A stretch of 58,846 bases of DNA from Phoronis australis. Lineage: Eukaryota > Phoronida > Phoronidae. Below the pieces are notes generated by a model. That model was not told the origin of the DNA. It ran no database searches and saw nothing but the letters and a program-made list of their open reading frames with translations. The position numbers and the translations under genes are program-made. The stretch covers positions 1 through 58,846 of the forward strand of contig NMRA01000158.1 in assembly GCA_002633005.1 (NCBI GenBank), given 5' to 3'. This document shows positions 1 through 10,026 of this stretch, piece after piece (position 1 is the first letter of the stretch; each line of letters opens with the position of its first letter).

Positions 1-772
1 CCACTTCATGATACTAGAAGCCTGTGAGCCCCGGAGGAGTCATTGGCAACGGAGAATCTATCGAGTGTATTGATAACTTATGGTGACAATGGCCCGTGCC
101 CAGTCTCCCATTCAAATTGTATGAAATACCGTGTCGCGAAATAATTGACCAATAATAGAGTATGAAAGCGTCGCTAAATATAGTCTAAATGGAATTGAAT
201 ATACGTTGCCTTCTGCTTATCAGTTAAATTGTTTATTTTGAAAATAGATCTATTCATGATACACACTTGTGAGAAATGGCGAAATAATGTCTTGAATAAA
301 CGACTGTTTGTACACATTGGAACAGACTTAATGGTTCGCACTGCTTATCTGATTAGGTTACTAAGCTGAGGTGAAATCATTAGATCGGTTGATTTGGTGT
401 GAACAAAATGAAATTCTATAGTCCCGATAAACATCAAACAGTCATATTTACTAGAGGCCTTGACAGGCTTTGTTCTTCAAGCATACTATGGGCCCAAGAA
501 AGCTGAGGGTTTAGGAAAACGAAATCAGGCACGTCAAACCTAAAAGAAATCTAAATATTTCATGAGGCTAAGGGCCTCAGTTGTGCTTTACGTAGGCTTT
601 AGGTGGATTTGGGGTTGATTGGACCGCTCAGAAGCGTCGCGGCGTCGTGGGTCCTCAAATTGTGCTGTTTGATGTACGTTTTTGCGATTTAGTTGATGAC
701 TTAAATGACGGTTGTTTGTTATTTTCAAAGACCAACGTTTTAATCTATGTTTTTTATCCTGACAAGTAACAG
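1..772. other. No gene recognised
   Basis: This is AT-rich non-coding sequence. I see no convincing exon, RNA gene or repeat before the MITE at 773. Confidence 0.5.
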
Positions 773-924
773 CATTGGCAGATTTAGAGGGGGCCATGGC
801 CCCTCCTAAAATTCTCCCAAGATTCCATTGGGCAGTTCGGGGGTTCGAATTTCTGAGGGGCAAAGTCCTGGCTAATACTCTGCCCTGGCCCACCCCCTAA
901 CTCAAAATTCTGGATCCGCCCCTG
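773..924. mobile_element. hAT-like MITE, short family (copy 1)
   Basis: A non-coding element of about 152 bp ends in the complementary termini CATTGGCAGATTTAG and TGGATCCGCCCCTG. It is flanked by the 5-bp direct repeat AACAG (768-772 and 925-929), which I read as a target-site duplication. Two further copies lie at 2395-2560 and 33456-33611. The CAGTG-like terminus fits hAT ends and the 5-bp duplication would fit the hAT5-type group, but that assignment is inference. The minus-strand ORF crossing it is spurious. Confidence 0.75.
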
Positions 925-1271
925 AACAGGAAAAGGTGAACTGCTTCTGAGCATACCACATTCAGTTAAATATTATATGCTCTGATTAAACTCCTGCGGT
1001 CTTCGATATTCGGCCGCTAGGATCGCTGTTGCCCAGGTATACCCTTGGCAGACGACTTTCCGCACGCGCTTGTTTGCGATTTACAGACACGGGATCAATA
1101 TGGAAGACACTTTATGCAGGTGGGTCAGAAGATGCCAAATTACTGATAGCCACAGCAGATGAATTCAAGAGTCGCTGAAATATAAGTATGAATGTCGTGG
1201 GCAAGTCTCGATCAGTGTCTTCTATAACCTGGGTCTAGCCTGGTACATGCTAGATTTTAATTATAGGCCTG

Positions 1272-1780
1272 TCTTAGTGTCTATGCGAACATCAAACACA
1301 AGGTACCTAAACTACACGGTCAACGGACTCATAAACACGGGCACAGACGCATGAACACGACTCACGGACCTGCAAACACCGTCCACTGACTCACAAACAC
1401 GGGAACTGACTCACAAAACACGATCCACGCACCCAAATACACGGGACACGGACTCAGATATTCACGAGGAAACACGGTTAACGGACCGCCAAACGCGGTT
1501 TACGGACAAAATGAAGATGTCAGCTGACCCAGGAAGCCGATGAGTCCGTGACCCGTGTTTGGCGGTCTGTTACCCGTGTTTCCTCGGGAATATGAGTCCG
1601 TGTACCGTGTATTTGGGTGCGTGGATCGTGTTTTGTGAGTCCATTCCTGTGTTTATGAGTCAGTGGACAATGTTTGCAGGTCCGTGAGTCGTGTTCATGC
1701 GTCTGTGCCCGTGTTTATGAGTCCGTTGACCGTGTAGTTTAGGTACCTTGAAACATGTATCACTTGACACTAGGACTTAC
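1272..1780. repeat. Foldback element with arms of about 230 bp
   Basis: The left arm (about 1272-1505) is the reverse complement of the right arm (about 1545-1780), with an unpaired centre near 1508-1544. Matching outer landmarks are CAAGGTACCTAAACTACACGG on the left, and its complement ending in AGGTACCTTG at 1741-1750. The arms themselves consist of a degenerate word of about 20 nt resembling ACGGACTCATAAACACGG. No coding capacity is visible, so this looks like a foldback MITE or a snapback duplication. Confidence 0.75.
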
Positions 1781-2102
1781 ATGTAGGTGCTCGATAGACC
1801 TGCAGGTATACTGGCTTGGGTTGCTTTAAGAACACGGACCAATTCCCCGATAAGTGAGTGCAAGAATACATATTAAAACGACATTATAAAAGAACAAAGA
1901 ATTGAGCATGAGACATTGTGGCAAAAAAGTCATAACCCCTGACGAGATTACCAGAATACGTTGCCGACTGGTTAACAATAATAACACCAAGTACGTAATT
2001 TTTTATATTACACGGGCCAGTCACAAAGTAGTGCAAGGTAGAAATCCATACGTCTTGCATTTTATCGTCAGCAAAACTCTAAAACAACCAAACGCGCGCC
2101 AA

Positions 2103-2394
2103 CCAAACAATGCCGGTATTCCGAGAAGGTGACATGGTTATGATCGACAAATCGGGTGTCGCTACTGTACGTAGGCCTACTCCAAGAAGGAAGGACATGC
2201 AAACAACTTCTTAAACGGACCCATCATCGACGGCGAATTCCATATCCACGTTCCATTCGAACGGAGACTAGCCCCAACTCAAGAAACGCGGCGAGAGTGT
2301 CTAGCTGTGCTGTCTCAAGGTCAATTCAGTGCTCACGCCCGTGGAGGCCTTGTTGACTTTTATTTAAAAACATTTTTTAAAGTTAATATTACAA
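2103..2394 (+). pseudogene. Frameshifted coding-like ORF pair, unknown family
   Basis: An ORF starting at ATG 2109 begins MPVFREGDMVMIDKSGVATV and stops near 2212. A second, in another frame, runs from about 2176 through NGPIIDGEFHIHVPFERR to GGLVDFYLK, where the MITE at 2395 follows. The two read like one protein broken by an indel between about 2165 and 2215. The amino-acid composition looks genuine (balanced, charged, Gly/Pro spaced), but I do not recognise the family. An exon starting after the TAG at 2174 is an alternative reading of the second part. Confidence 0.35.
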
Positions 2395-2560
2395 CAGTGG
2401 CGGATTTAGAGGGGGGCCAAAGGGGCCATGGCCCCCCTAAAATTCTCCCAGATTCCATTTGGAAGTACGGGAGTGCGAATGTCTGACGGGCAAAATCCTG
2501 GCTGATACTGTGCCCTNCCCCGCCCCCCCCCCCCAACTCAAAATCCTGGATCCGCCCCTG
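2395..2560. mobile_element. hAT-like MITE, short family (copy 2)
   Basis: The termini CAGTGGCGGATTTAG and GGATCCGCCCCTG are near-perfect inverted repeats, flanked by the 5-bp duplication TACAA (2390-2394 and 2561-2565). It is homologous to 773-924 and 33456-33611. A poly-C tract and an N at 2517 lie inside, so the interior is imperfectly sequenced. Confidence 0.85.
2517..2517. other. Single N inside a C-rich tract
   Basis: A single unresolved base or join inside the MITE, adjacent to a homopolymer C run. It was probably a sequencing stop. Confidence 0.8.
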
Positions 2561-2565
2561 TACAA

Positions 2566-3042
2566 CTTCAAAGACTATTCATTAGATTCTAACTTGAATA
2601 TTTGCTACGACAACTGAATTTTCCAAGAGGTTTTGCAACGTCATAAACCTGAGACTAGTGTAGAATTCTGTATTTCTTATCCAGTTTTTACTAACGTCGA
2701 CGCCAGTCACGGTATAACTATTGCGAGTTGAAACCGAGGAACCGGTAGCTTACGACCGTCTTAGAAGAAACAGACTTGAAACTAAAGCGGCTCCCGGTCT
2801 AATACAGTAGGCTAGTCACATCTACGTTGACCGTGACTGCAGCCGTACGCAGCAGTCCTGTGGGCAATGCTCAACTCCTGCAGAGAAATCAAGGAGAACT
2901 TTCCGACTTGTGATCAAACCAAAAGGTTCGGAAAACCTTCCCAGACTTAATTGACAGGCTTGGCATGCCCCATAAGACACGTCATTCAATTTTTTACAGG
3001 TCACGGTAACGTAGACACATTACTTCATCACTAGACATATCA
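2566..3042. other. No gene recognised
   Basis: Non-coding sequence between a MITE and a foldback element. The short minus ORF at 2822-3004 has no coding signature. Confidence 0.45.
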
Positions 3043-3445
3043 GGGCCCGGTCTCTAATCTTTGTACTCGAAACGAACTCGAATCTATTTTTGGCAATTTC
3101 TCTGCTCCTTTTGTGCGAACTTAAGATAATTGGTTATCAGACTGTGCTCTAATATATTATAGTTTATGCATAGGAGTTTCTAGTTCAAGTTTGCCCTTGA
3201 AGACCCTTATATTCGTGCTACAAACTCGAGTAAAAACTCGAAATTTCGAGTTCAAACTCGAACTCATTGCCTTAATATTGGGTTTACAAACTGTAAACTA
3301 AGGGCAATAAATTATCTACGTAAGTTATTGTGTACTCGAGCATAGAATAATAGACACTTATCTTGAGTTCGCTCAAAGGTAGAGTAGAAAATGCCAAACC
3401 TAATTTCGAGTTCCATTTCGAGTAAAAAGATTGGAGACCGGGCCC
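3043..3445. repeat. Palindromic foldback MITE (copy 1)
   Basis: The ends GGGCCCGGTCTC and GAGACCGGGCCC are exact complements. The two halves pair along nearly their whole length around a centre at about 3232-3256 (ACTCGAAATTTCGAGT). The repeated word ACTCGAAA/TTTCGAGT occurs many times in the arms. A second, more diverged copy lies at about 9480-9870. No ORF of interest lies inside. Confidence 0.75.
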
Positions 3446-3451
3446 AGAATG

Positions 3452-3573
3452 TGGATCCCAGTGCGTCCTGCATGTGGTAATAATGCTGAAACACCTAAAC
3501 ACCTGGTAGAGTGTTGCCCAGCTTACCATAGGCTGAAGAGTAAGCTACTGGATGGCACTGCGACATGCCTACA
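3452..3573 (+). pseudogene. Fragment of a retroelement C-terminal zinc-knuckle-like region
   Basis: One frame reads RPACGNNAETPKHLVECC followed by PAYHRLKSKLL. This resembles the Cys/His cluster (C-x2-C, H-x4-C, then Y-x3-R) found at the C-termini of many LINE and other retroelement polyproteins. The first cysteine appears replaced by Arg. The fragment is about 40 codons long and is bounded by a foldback element and a MITE, so it is a dead remnant. The family assignment is tentative. Confidence 0.35.
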
Positions 3574-3580
3574 ACATATA

Positions 3581-3912
3581 CAGTGGCGGATCTAGGATAC
3601 CATAAGGGGGGCCAACACTTTGTCTCGGGCAGTCGCGTAAAGCACGACTGCATGTGCGCACCCAGCCTGAAATGAATGGGGGCTTGGACTTCTGACAATG
3701 TGGACCTCCTTGCTGATATGCAACCGCTAGACTAAAAAAAAAAAACAAAAAAAAACGGGGAGACGCTTCCTACACATTGTTTCGGCCGCTTCGTCATGAC
3801 AGAGGTCAATTAATCAACTCAATATTTCCTCACGCTCTTGCTGTCTTCCTGTTCTATTTTTGGCGGCAGCCAAAGGGTGGGGGCCGTGCCCCTCCCTCCA
3901 AATCCGCCTATG
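3581..3912. mobile_element. hAT-like MITE, long family (copy 1)
   Basis: It starts CAGTGGCGGATCTAGG and ends AAATCCGCCTATG, sharing its termini with the short MITE family but with a different interior. CATAT occurs just before (3575-3579, one base away) and just after (3913-3917), a probable 5-bp target duplication. Homologous copies lie at 33366-33831 and 37350-37672. The overlapping short ORFs on both strands are spurious. Confidence 0.7.
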
Positions 3913-3917
3913 CATAT

Positions 3918-5040
3918 TGTGCATGGCAACATATGGAAAATTGCCCGTTTGCCTGAAAGGAGACAGGCAGACTTACCTTCCTTCACGAAGAACCTGTTGA
4001 TCAACAACTGGGCTCTACTGAGTTTTAGCTCACTGACTGGTGTTTTCGCTGAAAACTGCAGCTGAAATTCCACTGCATGGTTTTATAGGAAAGAATTAAA
4101 TTGAATCAAATTTAATGTTTCTTTTGTTTCCTTCCAAATATTATACACTACCAAGGTCTGATTCAAAATGTCCATTCTTTGGAAACTAGAAAACGAATTT
4201 TGGAGTAGTTTTAGGGACACTAAGCTACCCCAACTGTTGCTGCCCGTTACGTAAAACTTAACAAGTGAGTGTACGGAAATCTTTTAGGAGATTCATTTCT
4301 ATAATCTGAGTTATAGTCTATGAAGTGCGCTGTCAAACGAAGTCGTATAAAAGTGTTTCGCACGGGCAAGATTTTGTTTTTTTTTTGTTGAGAGCCGGTG
4401 ATTGCCTGCACTTGTCTTTCCCCATAGCAAGTCATGCCGAACATTAGTAAATATTCAATTTGGAAAACGCACGATATTGGATACTGGCGTACTGGCGTAT
4501 ATGCTCAGGCGATTTATAGTCTCAGTGACATTTTGTGGAATTGTTACCTGTCTAAACCATGTGACATTGTTGTGTTTTGAAATGAGTTATGACCTGAATG
4601 TTAACTAGCTGAACTCAAAGTGTGTCTAATTTGAAACAATGTTCCAGGTACCTGGGACTGTGTTCCTCCTCAGGCTACTATGCCGAGTTGACATAGGTCC
4701 GGGTATTTTTCACTTAATTTCCACTTGATACGGGCCTTATCATGTTTACCCTTAATAAGAATCGTTTCGTTTTCAGTCCACCTAGGCCTTGTCGAACAGT
4801 AGAAGAAGTGTCTTTTGTGGGCATTGACGAAGAGTGTCCGGTTAGTACACAGGTTGGGGTGCGATGGCGGCCGGGCCTTAAAATTTTGTAACTCGGAGGC
4901 AAAAGCCTACCTTCATAAGCAAACGGTGTTTTCATGGCAGGTTGCTACAGATGGTTATTGGATTTAGAAAATTGAACATTTTGCTATTGATGATCGAGAA
5001 GAGTAAGTAGCAGGTATAACGTCGCTCCCCATCGATATGC
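3918..5040. other. No gene recognised
   Basis: Intergenic sequence with short non-homologous ORFs only. It lies upstream of the possible first exon at 5117. Confidence 0.4.
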
Positions 5041-5116
5041 GCGTGTTATCCCAAGCGACCGGCAGTGGCGCTGCGCACTAGCACTCCGTTTCCGTCGCCT
5101 GCTTCATTACGGTACA

Positions 5117-5186
5117 ATGAGAAAAACTGCTTCATTTTTGCAAAGAAAACGGAACTTGAGTGACAATGAAGAAACAGAAGCTGCTG
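5117..5186 (+). CDS. Possible first coding exon (basic N-terminus)
   Basis: ATG at 5117 opens a frame reading MRKTASFLQRKRNLSDNEET and ends with a strong donor, GCTG|GTAAGA, at 5186/5187, in phase 1. The preceding 70 bp are GC-richer than the surroundings, as expected of a 5' UTR or promoter. The product would start with a basic, Ser-rich segment followed by acidic residues. It could be the start of the downstream coiled-coil gene, but the first exon I can place confidently there begins in phase 2. At least one linking exon is therefore missing, or the two are unrelated. Confidence 0.45.
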
Positions 5187-5465
5187 GTAAGATGCAAATT
5201 TAATCAAAACCTTAGTGAATCGCTCCGAAACTCATAATTCTCTCTTTGTCAAACATTAAAATTAAGACGATTTTCTAAGCAAGCGCGTGGTTAATGCCAT
5301 CACGAAAATGGCTTTGGTCTTTTGGGCAGCTTGAGACTGTTTAAACACAAATACTGGTTGTACAAAAGAGTTGTATATCACAAGCTGCAATACCGTGGTT
5401 AAATTGTTTAAATGCTTAAAAAGAATTGTTAAGTTGTTCAGTGCTCACGCACAGGGTGTTATCAT

Positions 5466-6417
5466 GTACTCGGTTAGGCAATGACCATCGTCTCTGTTTG
5501 CCCGACCAGAGGCGATGCAGCTCCTATAGGCGCTCCATACCCCGGAAGCTTTTCGGTGAATTATGCCTCGCACCGACTAAAACATCAAAGTCACGTTGTT
5601 ATAAATACCTTTTGCGCATAGAGGAACACCTTAGGAGGTTGTCGATGTGTTTAATTCCTTCCAACTTGAACAAATACTCCCGTTATCAAATTTTTTCTTC
5701 GAGCAGTCCCTATTTCAGTTCCCAAAATCGTGAATTAAACATTTTCACTCGGCGCACGCCAAGAGATATGACCTCATTCTTTTAACCAGGCCGAAGGTCA
5801 GAAGTTGCGGTCCTACCGGCGAACTTTGAAAGCTGAAGTCCCCGCCCTTTGCCTACGTGCTGCCGGGAACCAGTCGTGCATTTGCCGTTTTGTTAAACAT
5901 TAAAATGTCAAAATGTGTGCACAAAGACTATTAAATGTCATATCAACAGCATTTATTTTTATCAAATACAAACACTAATTCATTGAAATACAATCAGCTT
6001 CAAGTAACGCCATTTAAAGACGAGTAGTGGTAGCATTTTGGAAACGAACATTTGACTGACAAGACCGCAATGGCTCACCTTTGGCCTATTTAAAGATTGA
6101 GTTCATTAAGTCACAATACCTAGGGAGCGCAGTATAAAATTGGCGAGTTCACGATTTTGGGAACCGAACGAGTGACTGCTCGAACAAAAAGTTCGATAAC
6201 GGAAGTATTTGTTCGAGTTGGAAGGAATTAAACACACCGCCAACCACTTAAGATGTTCCTCTATACGCAAAAGGTATTTATTACAACGTGACTTTCATGC
6301 TTTAGCAAGTGCGAGGCATAATTCGCCGAAAAGCTTCCGTAGTATGGAGTGCCTATAGGAGCTGCATCGCCTCTGGTCGGGCCAACAGAGGCGATGTTCA
6401 TTGCCTAGTGACTCGGT
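5466..6417. mobile_element. Element with inverted repeats of about 270 bp
   Basis: The left arm at 5466-5735 and right arm at 6147-6417 are reverse complements with scattered mismatches. Shared blocks include GCCCGACCAGAGGCGATGCA and CCTATAGG, and the spacer is about 410 bp. The spacer shows no transposase ORF, so this would be a non-autonomous DNA element or an inverted segmental duplication. I could not define clear target-site duplications. ORFs reported within the arms mirror each other and are not genes. Confidence 0.65.
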
Positions 6418-6419
6418 AT

Positions 6420-7300
6420 GAACTATGAATAAGTCATTTGAGTATGCGCCATGACCACATAAATTACGTGAGTGCTGGTGTATCTGTTCGACATCGGGGC
6501 AAAAAATACGCAAAGCAGGTGAAAGTTTAGAATCAAAGGAGTTTTATAGTGTCAACTTGACGAGTCAAGTTGCCGTGCGGCGACGTCGGATTTTAGAAAA
6601 TGTTTTGGGTCGTGAAATTTTGCTTCACTAGTCGCAAATGGCGACCTGGCCAAAGTAGAGCCGCCAAGGACTGATTATACTTCAAAAATCAACGAAATTG
6701 CTTGTTTTCAGAGGCAAGAACAAATTTTCCCCTGGGTGGAAGGGAGAACCCCCTTCTGACCACCTTCCCCCATTCCTCGTTACGCCCCTCTACAATCCCC
6801 CTTTGCGCTGTGCGCAGTTTACGAGACAAAAAGTTGGGCCCACTTTATGATATCATAAAAAGACAATGAAACAAAAAAGTTGTATAATTGTAGTTAGCCA
6901 ATACTTTCAATGATTCAAATTATTTTTACAATATAAAGAAGACAAAGGTTTTAGAATTTGGATCCCCTCATACTGGCTGTGGATTCCTTAGTCAGACAGT
7001 CATCCAAAATTTTTGCATCTTTATACATTATAATTAATGAGACCTTTGGTGCCGTTTGACGCAATTACATTTTTCAGCTTCAAGTATCTTTCCGAATGCA
7101 TGTAGTTTTTTGGAATCAAAGGGTAGACGCACGCCAGGCTTAGATTGACGTAAATAAGTCTCCTACCGCAAGTCCGCCATTTGCATATTAATACGTAATA
7201 TTTATTCATTGCGAATCAAGTCCACTGCGCGTACAGTCCAGTCTGTGCTATGGACTCCAACTTACCACTCGTCAATGTGTAAAGAGACATCTTGTCAGCC
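6420..7300. other. Probable intron or intergenic DNA
   Basis: I see no confident exon or repeat here. It would be intronic if the exon at 5117 belongs to the coiled-coil gene. Confidence 0.4.
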
Positions 7301-7306
7301 ATCTAG

Positions 7307-7347
7307 ACTGTCGCCGCCTTTGCTGAAGTATTCACCTTGTCGACAGG
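7307..7347 (+). CDS. Candidate small exon of the coiled-coil gene
   Basis: This 41-nt segment reads TVAAFAEVFTLST and is bounded by CATCTAG| and ACAGG|GTGAGT, a strong donor. It leaves two bases over, which matches the phase required by the exon at 7613 (GG + C gives Gly). Support is limited to splice-site quality and phase. The true reading could differ. Confidence 0.3.
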
Positions 7348-7417
7348 GTGAGTAGGAACGTTATTTACCCATCTGTGTCTCAGTGAATTGTCCTGTACAT
7401 TACAAGCGCATGTACAT

Positions 7418-7519
7418 CATGGGCGGCGCAGCACTGAAAAAAGTGGGGGGCTATAGCCCCCCCCCCCCCCCCNGTGGGGGGGCTATAGCCCCCCCCCCCC
7501 CTATGATGCGCCGCCCATG
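7418..7519. mobile_element. Short GC-rich palindromic MITE
   Basis: Perfect 13-bp termini CATGGGCGGCGCA (7418-7430) and TGCGCCGCCCATG (7507-7519) flank two copies of GGGGGGCTATAGCCCC. An N at 7473 sits within the poly-C centre. The flanks TACAT and TACGT look like a 5-bp target duplication with one change. It lies in the intron before the exon at 7613. The overlapping proline/glycine-rich ORFs are artefacts. Confidence 0.65.
7473..7473. other. Single N in the centre of a palindrome
   Basis: It marks an unresolved base between poly-C and poly-G in a hairpin-forming element, a typical sequencing failure point. Confidence 0.8.
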
Positions 7520-7612
7520 TACGTGTATAGTGTTTGACGAGTTTTACAACGATGTATTTTCTAGAAGAATATCGTAAATCCGTGACTTTCTGGTATGTGT
7601 TGTGTGACAAAG

Positions 7613-7814
7613 CGTGGTTAAGTTGCCCGGCGATGACCAGAAGCTCATGGGTATGTTAATAGGCCACGACAGTATTTCATTGGAAGGCCAGATGATTGAC
7701 AGCGCACTCGATCACGTGATGAGTCTTCCTGCAGTGGTGGGTGACGTCATGGAGCTGGAGAAGAGGCAGAAACAAGAACTAGAGCACACTCTGCAGGCCA
7801 TCGAGCGAGTTAAG
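7613..7814 (+). CDS. Coiled-coil protein, exon A
   Basis: This 202-nt exon starts after GACAAAG| and ends at GTTAAG|GTAGAC, leaving phase 0. It encodes about 67 residues. The N-terminal half (MGMLIGHDSISLEGQMIDSA) is mixed helix. The C-terminal half is Glu/Lys/Gln-rich with heptad character (ELEKRQKQELEHTLQAIERV), typical of coiled coil. It joins in frame with the 16-nt exon at 8111. All the exons listed up to 12444 form one phase-consistent chain of about 289 residues. I do not recognise the orthologue. A ciliary or cytoskeletal coiled-coil protein is a guess from composition only. The acceptor here is the weakest of the chain. Confidence 0.65.
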
Positions 7815-8110
7815 GTAGACGTTTAATAGCGTTTGAAACGAAATATTCTTGCTAGGGGAAAACATATGTGCATGATAGTAGTTTTTGTCATTTCCACATC
7901 TTGGGGTTTGACTATTTACTTTGTTGCCAGTCATTCACAGAAAGTTGCAAAGGAAAGATCTTAGTAAGGATCACTAATGACAGAAGATTTTTCCAATCAC
8001 ACTTGAAGTCAATTGGTTATATTTTCAAAGAGTGGAGGAACCGGTGGAGTTAAAGTTGTTGTGTTTAGTATATCTTCCGTGTATTTTAGCAATCTCGTTT
8101 TTTATTTCAG

Positions 8111-8126
8111 AAGGAGAAAAATGAAG
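8111..8126 (+). CDS. Coiled-coil protein, exon B (16-nt microexon)
   Basis: A strong acceptor (TTTTTTATTTCAG|) and donor (GAAG|GTAAGA) bracket 16 nt encoding KEKNE plus one base. The exon enters in phase 0 and leaves in phase 1. Both neighbours match these phases, which is the main reason to accept such a short exon. The residues continue the charged helix. Confidence 0.6.
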
Positions 8127-8293
8127 GTAAGAATTTTGTTATGTCCAGAGCAACTTTCAGAGACATAAGCAAGGGTGAGAGATGGAGGAGGGTAACAGTG
8201 AAATTTAGATACTCGATTTCAGTGCGACTTTTGACAAGTTTCATTGAGAGTGTTCAACCGTAGTGTCATGATGTGCATTATATAGCAATGAAG

Positions 8294-8446
8294 ACGACCG
8301 TGTTAAAATGTCATTATCTCTACGAATTGTAGTATCCAAGACGTATCTGCGACTGGAGGAAGACCACACGTTTGATTCACGCAAGCTCGAACTACTGGAA
8401 ACAACATGCATCCAGGAAAGACGCTTCGTGGAAGACATGAGAGAAA
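8294..8446 (+). CDS. Coiled-coil protein, exon C (GC donor)
   Basis: This 153-nt exon encodes KMSLSLRIVVSKTYLRLEED through CIQERRFVEDMRE. It is highly charged and helical. It enters after ATGAAG| with two bases of a split codon. The best-fitting exit is the non-canonical GC donor GAAA|GCAAGT, which gives the phase required by the next exon. The GT at 8451 would shift the next exon into a frame that stops after a few codons. The minus-strand ORFs over this segment are shadows. Confidence 0.6.
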
Positions 8447-8763
8447 GCAAGTGTCTTTTTGCATAGCAATGAATGTCTTCTTTGTCATTGGATCATACGT
8501 CCAGCAGATATGTATTGTCTGAAATGTTTTATTGTCAAATTAAATAGTTCCATAATTGAAATGTTGCTGTAATATTTACAGATGTTTTGTCCTAATTGTT
8601 CTGTCTAAAATGTAACTATATAGTCCTCTCCAGGTCAACAATACTCAATCTGTGCTATTTTGCTCCCTGATCCCAGGTTTCATCTGTTGAATCTTTTATC
8701 GTACCCATAACCTTGCAATTTGTGTGCACCTGACGATGTAACATCTGTTATTCACGTTTGCAG

Positions 8764-8845
8764 AGATCCTCACTGCCGTTTCTCGTAAGGAAGAGCTGAA
8801 ACTTCAGATAAAACTGTTAGAGATGGACAGTGAGAGACAGGCTGA
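8764..8845 (+). CDS. Coiled-coil protein, exon D
   Basis: This 82-nt exon follows CACGTTTGCAG| and reads ILTAVSRKEELKLQIKLLEM and onward to SERQAE. It is strongly amphipathic, with Leu/Ile at heptad spacing. I place the donor at GCTGA|GTGCGT because it alone gives the phase needed by exon E. A later donor, GCTG|GTAGAA at 8877/8878, has a better consensus but puts exon E out of frame. Alternative splicing to another exon is possible. Confidence 0.6.
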
Positions 8846-9003
8846 GTGCGTCCATGCCAACATTTATTCGAGTGCTGGTAGAAAGTGCATTTTTTCATAT
8901 ATAAGCGCCATCTTAAGTGGAACTTGTCTGAATTTTAGCTGTTGACATACTATTGGAGACGAACAAGGCTGTCCGATCGTTATCTTCATCCGCCATTATT
9001 CAC

Positions 9004-9110
9004 ACCAGCATCATCATTATCATATTGCGCCCGTCTTCCTCGGCACAAATCATCATCAACATCGTTTTCACCATTACCGTCGTCATGGTCGTCCACCATT
9101 ATTTATACAA
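9004..9110. repeat. Degenerate CAT/ATC-rich low-complexity tract in an intron
   Basis: Imperfect CATCATCATTATCAT-like runs produce a spurious hydrophobic ORF on the plus strand. It lies between exons D and E. Confidence 0.55.
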
Positions 9111-9231
9111 AGTGACCAAAGTCAAAGTCCGACCCCCACAATAAAATGACTCTGGTAGTACGATTTGATTGAAGTTAAATGCAGTATTTACGTCTTCATT
9201 AACTTAACCTTTTCGACCGTTTAATATTCAG

Positions 9232-9329
9232 GACGTTCCTTGAATATAAAGGGAAGATGAATAGAGCCATATCCCAGAAGGCAGAACCTCAAACTCCGAA
9301 ACAGAGTAAGGACGGTCTCGGGCGTCAGG
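9232..9329 (+). CDS. Coiled-coil protein, exon E
   Basis: This 98-nt exon follows TTTAATATTCAG| and ends CGTCAGG|GTACGT in phase 1. It encodes TFLEYKGKMNRAISQKAEPQ and then a Pro/Lys/Gly-rich stretch, so it is a break or linker in the coiled coil. It joins exon D in phase 2 and exon F in phase 1. Confidence 0.65.
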
Positions 9330-9479
9330 GTACGTGCAGTAAACTTTTGCCACGTTTTCTCCTGAGGACTAGGTGGACGGTCGTCGTCACTGATCGGTGG
9401 TCATAGCTTTTGATGAGTTAGTATGCTGAAGGGCCGGTTCGAATTAATCAGTATTCTTGACCGAAAGTAAACAAGTCCA

Positions 9480-9870
9480 CTCAATTAATCAGCGTGGTGT
9501 CCGATCGAATGCCCCAGCCAACGCTGCGACTTTTCAACTTGCGATTAAGTTTTTATTCACATTCACTAACTGCCTGATGGTCTCACTGATCTCATTATGG
9601 TTGATGCATACGAGGTTCTTCTCAAGTCCAACTTTGCACTTCATGACCACTACCAACTGGAGTAAAAACTCGAAATTTCGAGTTGAGACGCGAACTTTTA
9701 GCCTTAATGCTGGGATCATTAAGTGCACTTTAGGATTAGACAAGCTATCTACATGAGTTATTATTTTAAAGTAGACTTATCTTGCCGTGCACAATAGTTG
9801 AAAGAAAATGCCAAAAATGATTTCGATTTTGAGTAAAAAGATTAAAACTCCAGCAGAAGATATTTAGATT
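9480..9870. repeat. Palindromic foldback MITE (copy 2, diverged)
   Basis: The centre GAGTAAAAACTCGAAATTTCG at about 9658-9678 and the right half (GTAGACTTATCTTG, AAAATGCCAAAAATGATTTC, GAGTAAAAAGATT) match the element at 3043-3445. The left half is visible but degraded. It is intronic between exons E and F. ORFs on both strands here are mirror artefacts of the palindrome. Confidence 0.6.
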
Positions 9871-10026
9871 TCATTCGCTAGATCTCAACAGCCTTTGTGG
9901 TAGCTTAATGGTCGTGTAGGTCTTTGGTTTTGATAAGCTGACGATTACTCCAAGATTCCGTGACAAGCCAATATAAGCCTAAAGGAGTAATATAACAACG
10001 TTACTATGGTCGTGTTTCTCTGACAG

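Noticed and set aside
588-893. 101-codon minus-strand ORF
   Set aside because: It runs through a GC-rich MITE (773-924) whose other copies do not conserve the frame.
5426-5785. 119-codon plus ORF and its mirror at 6295-6513
   Set aside because: Both lie in the arms of one inverted repeat. The shared peptide words are products of the duplication, not a gene.
7380-7610. Gly/Pro-rich ORFs on both strands
   Set aside because: Artefacts of a palindromic C/G-tract MITE with an N in the centre.
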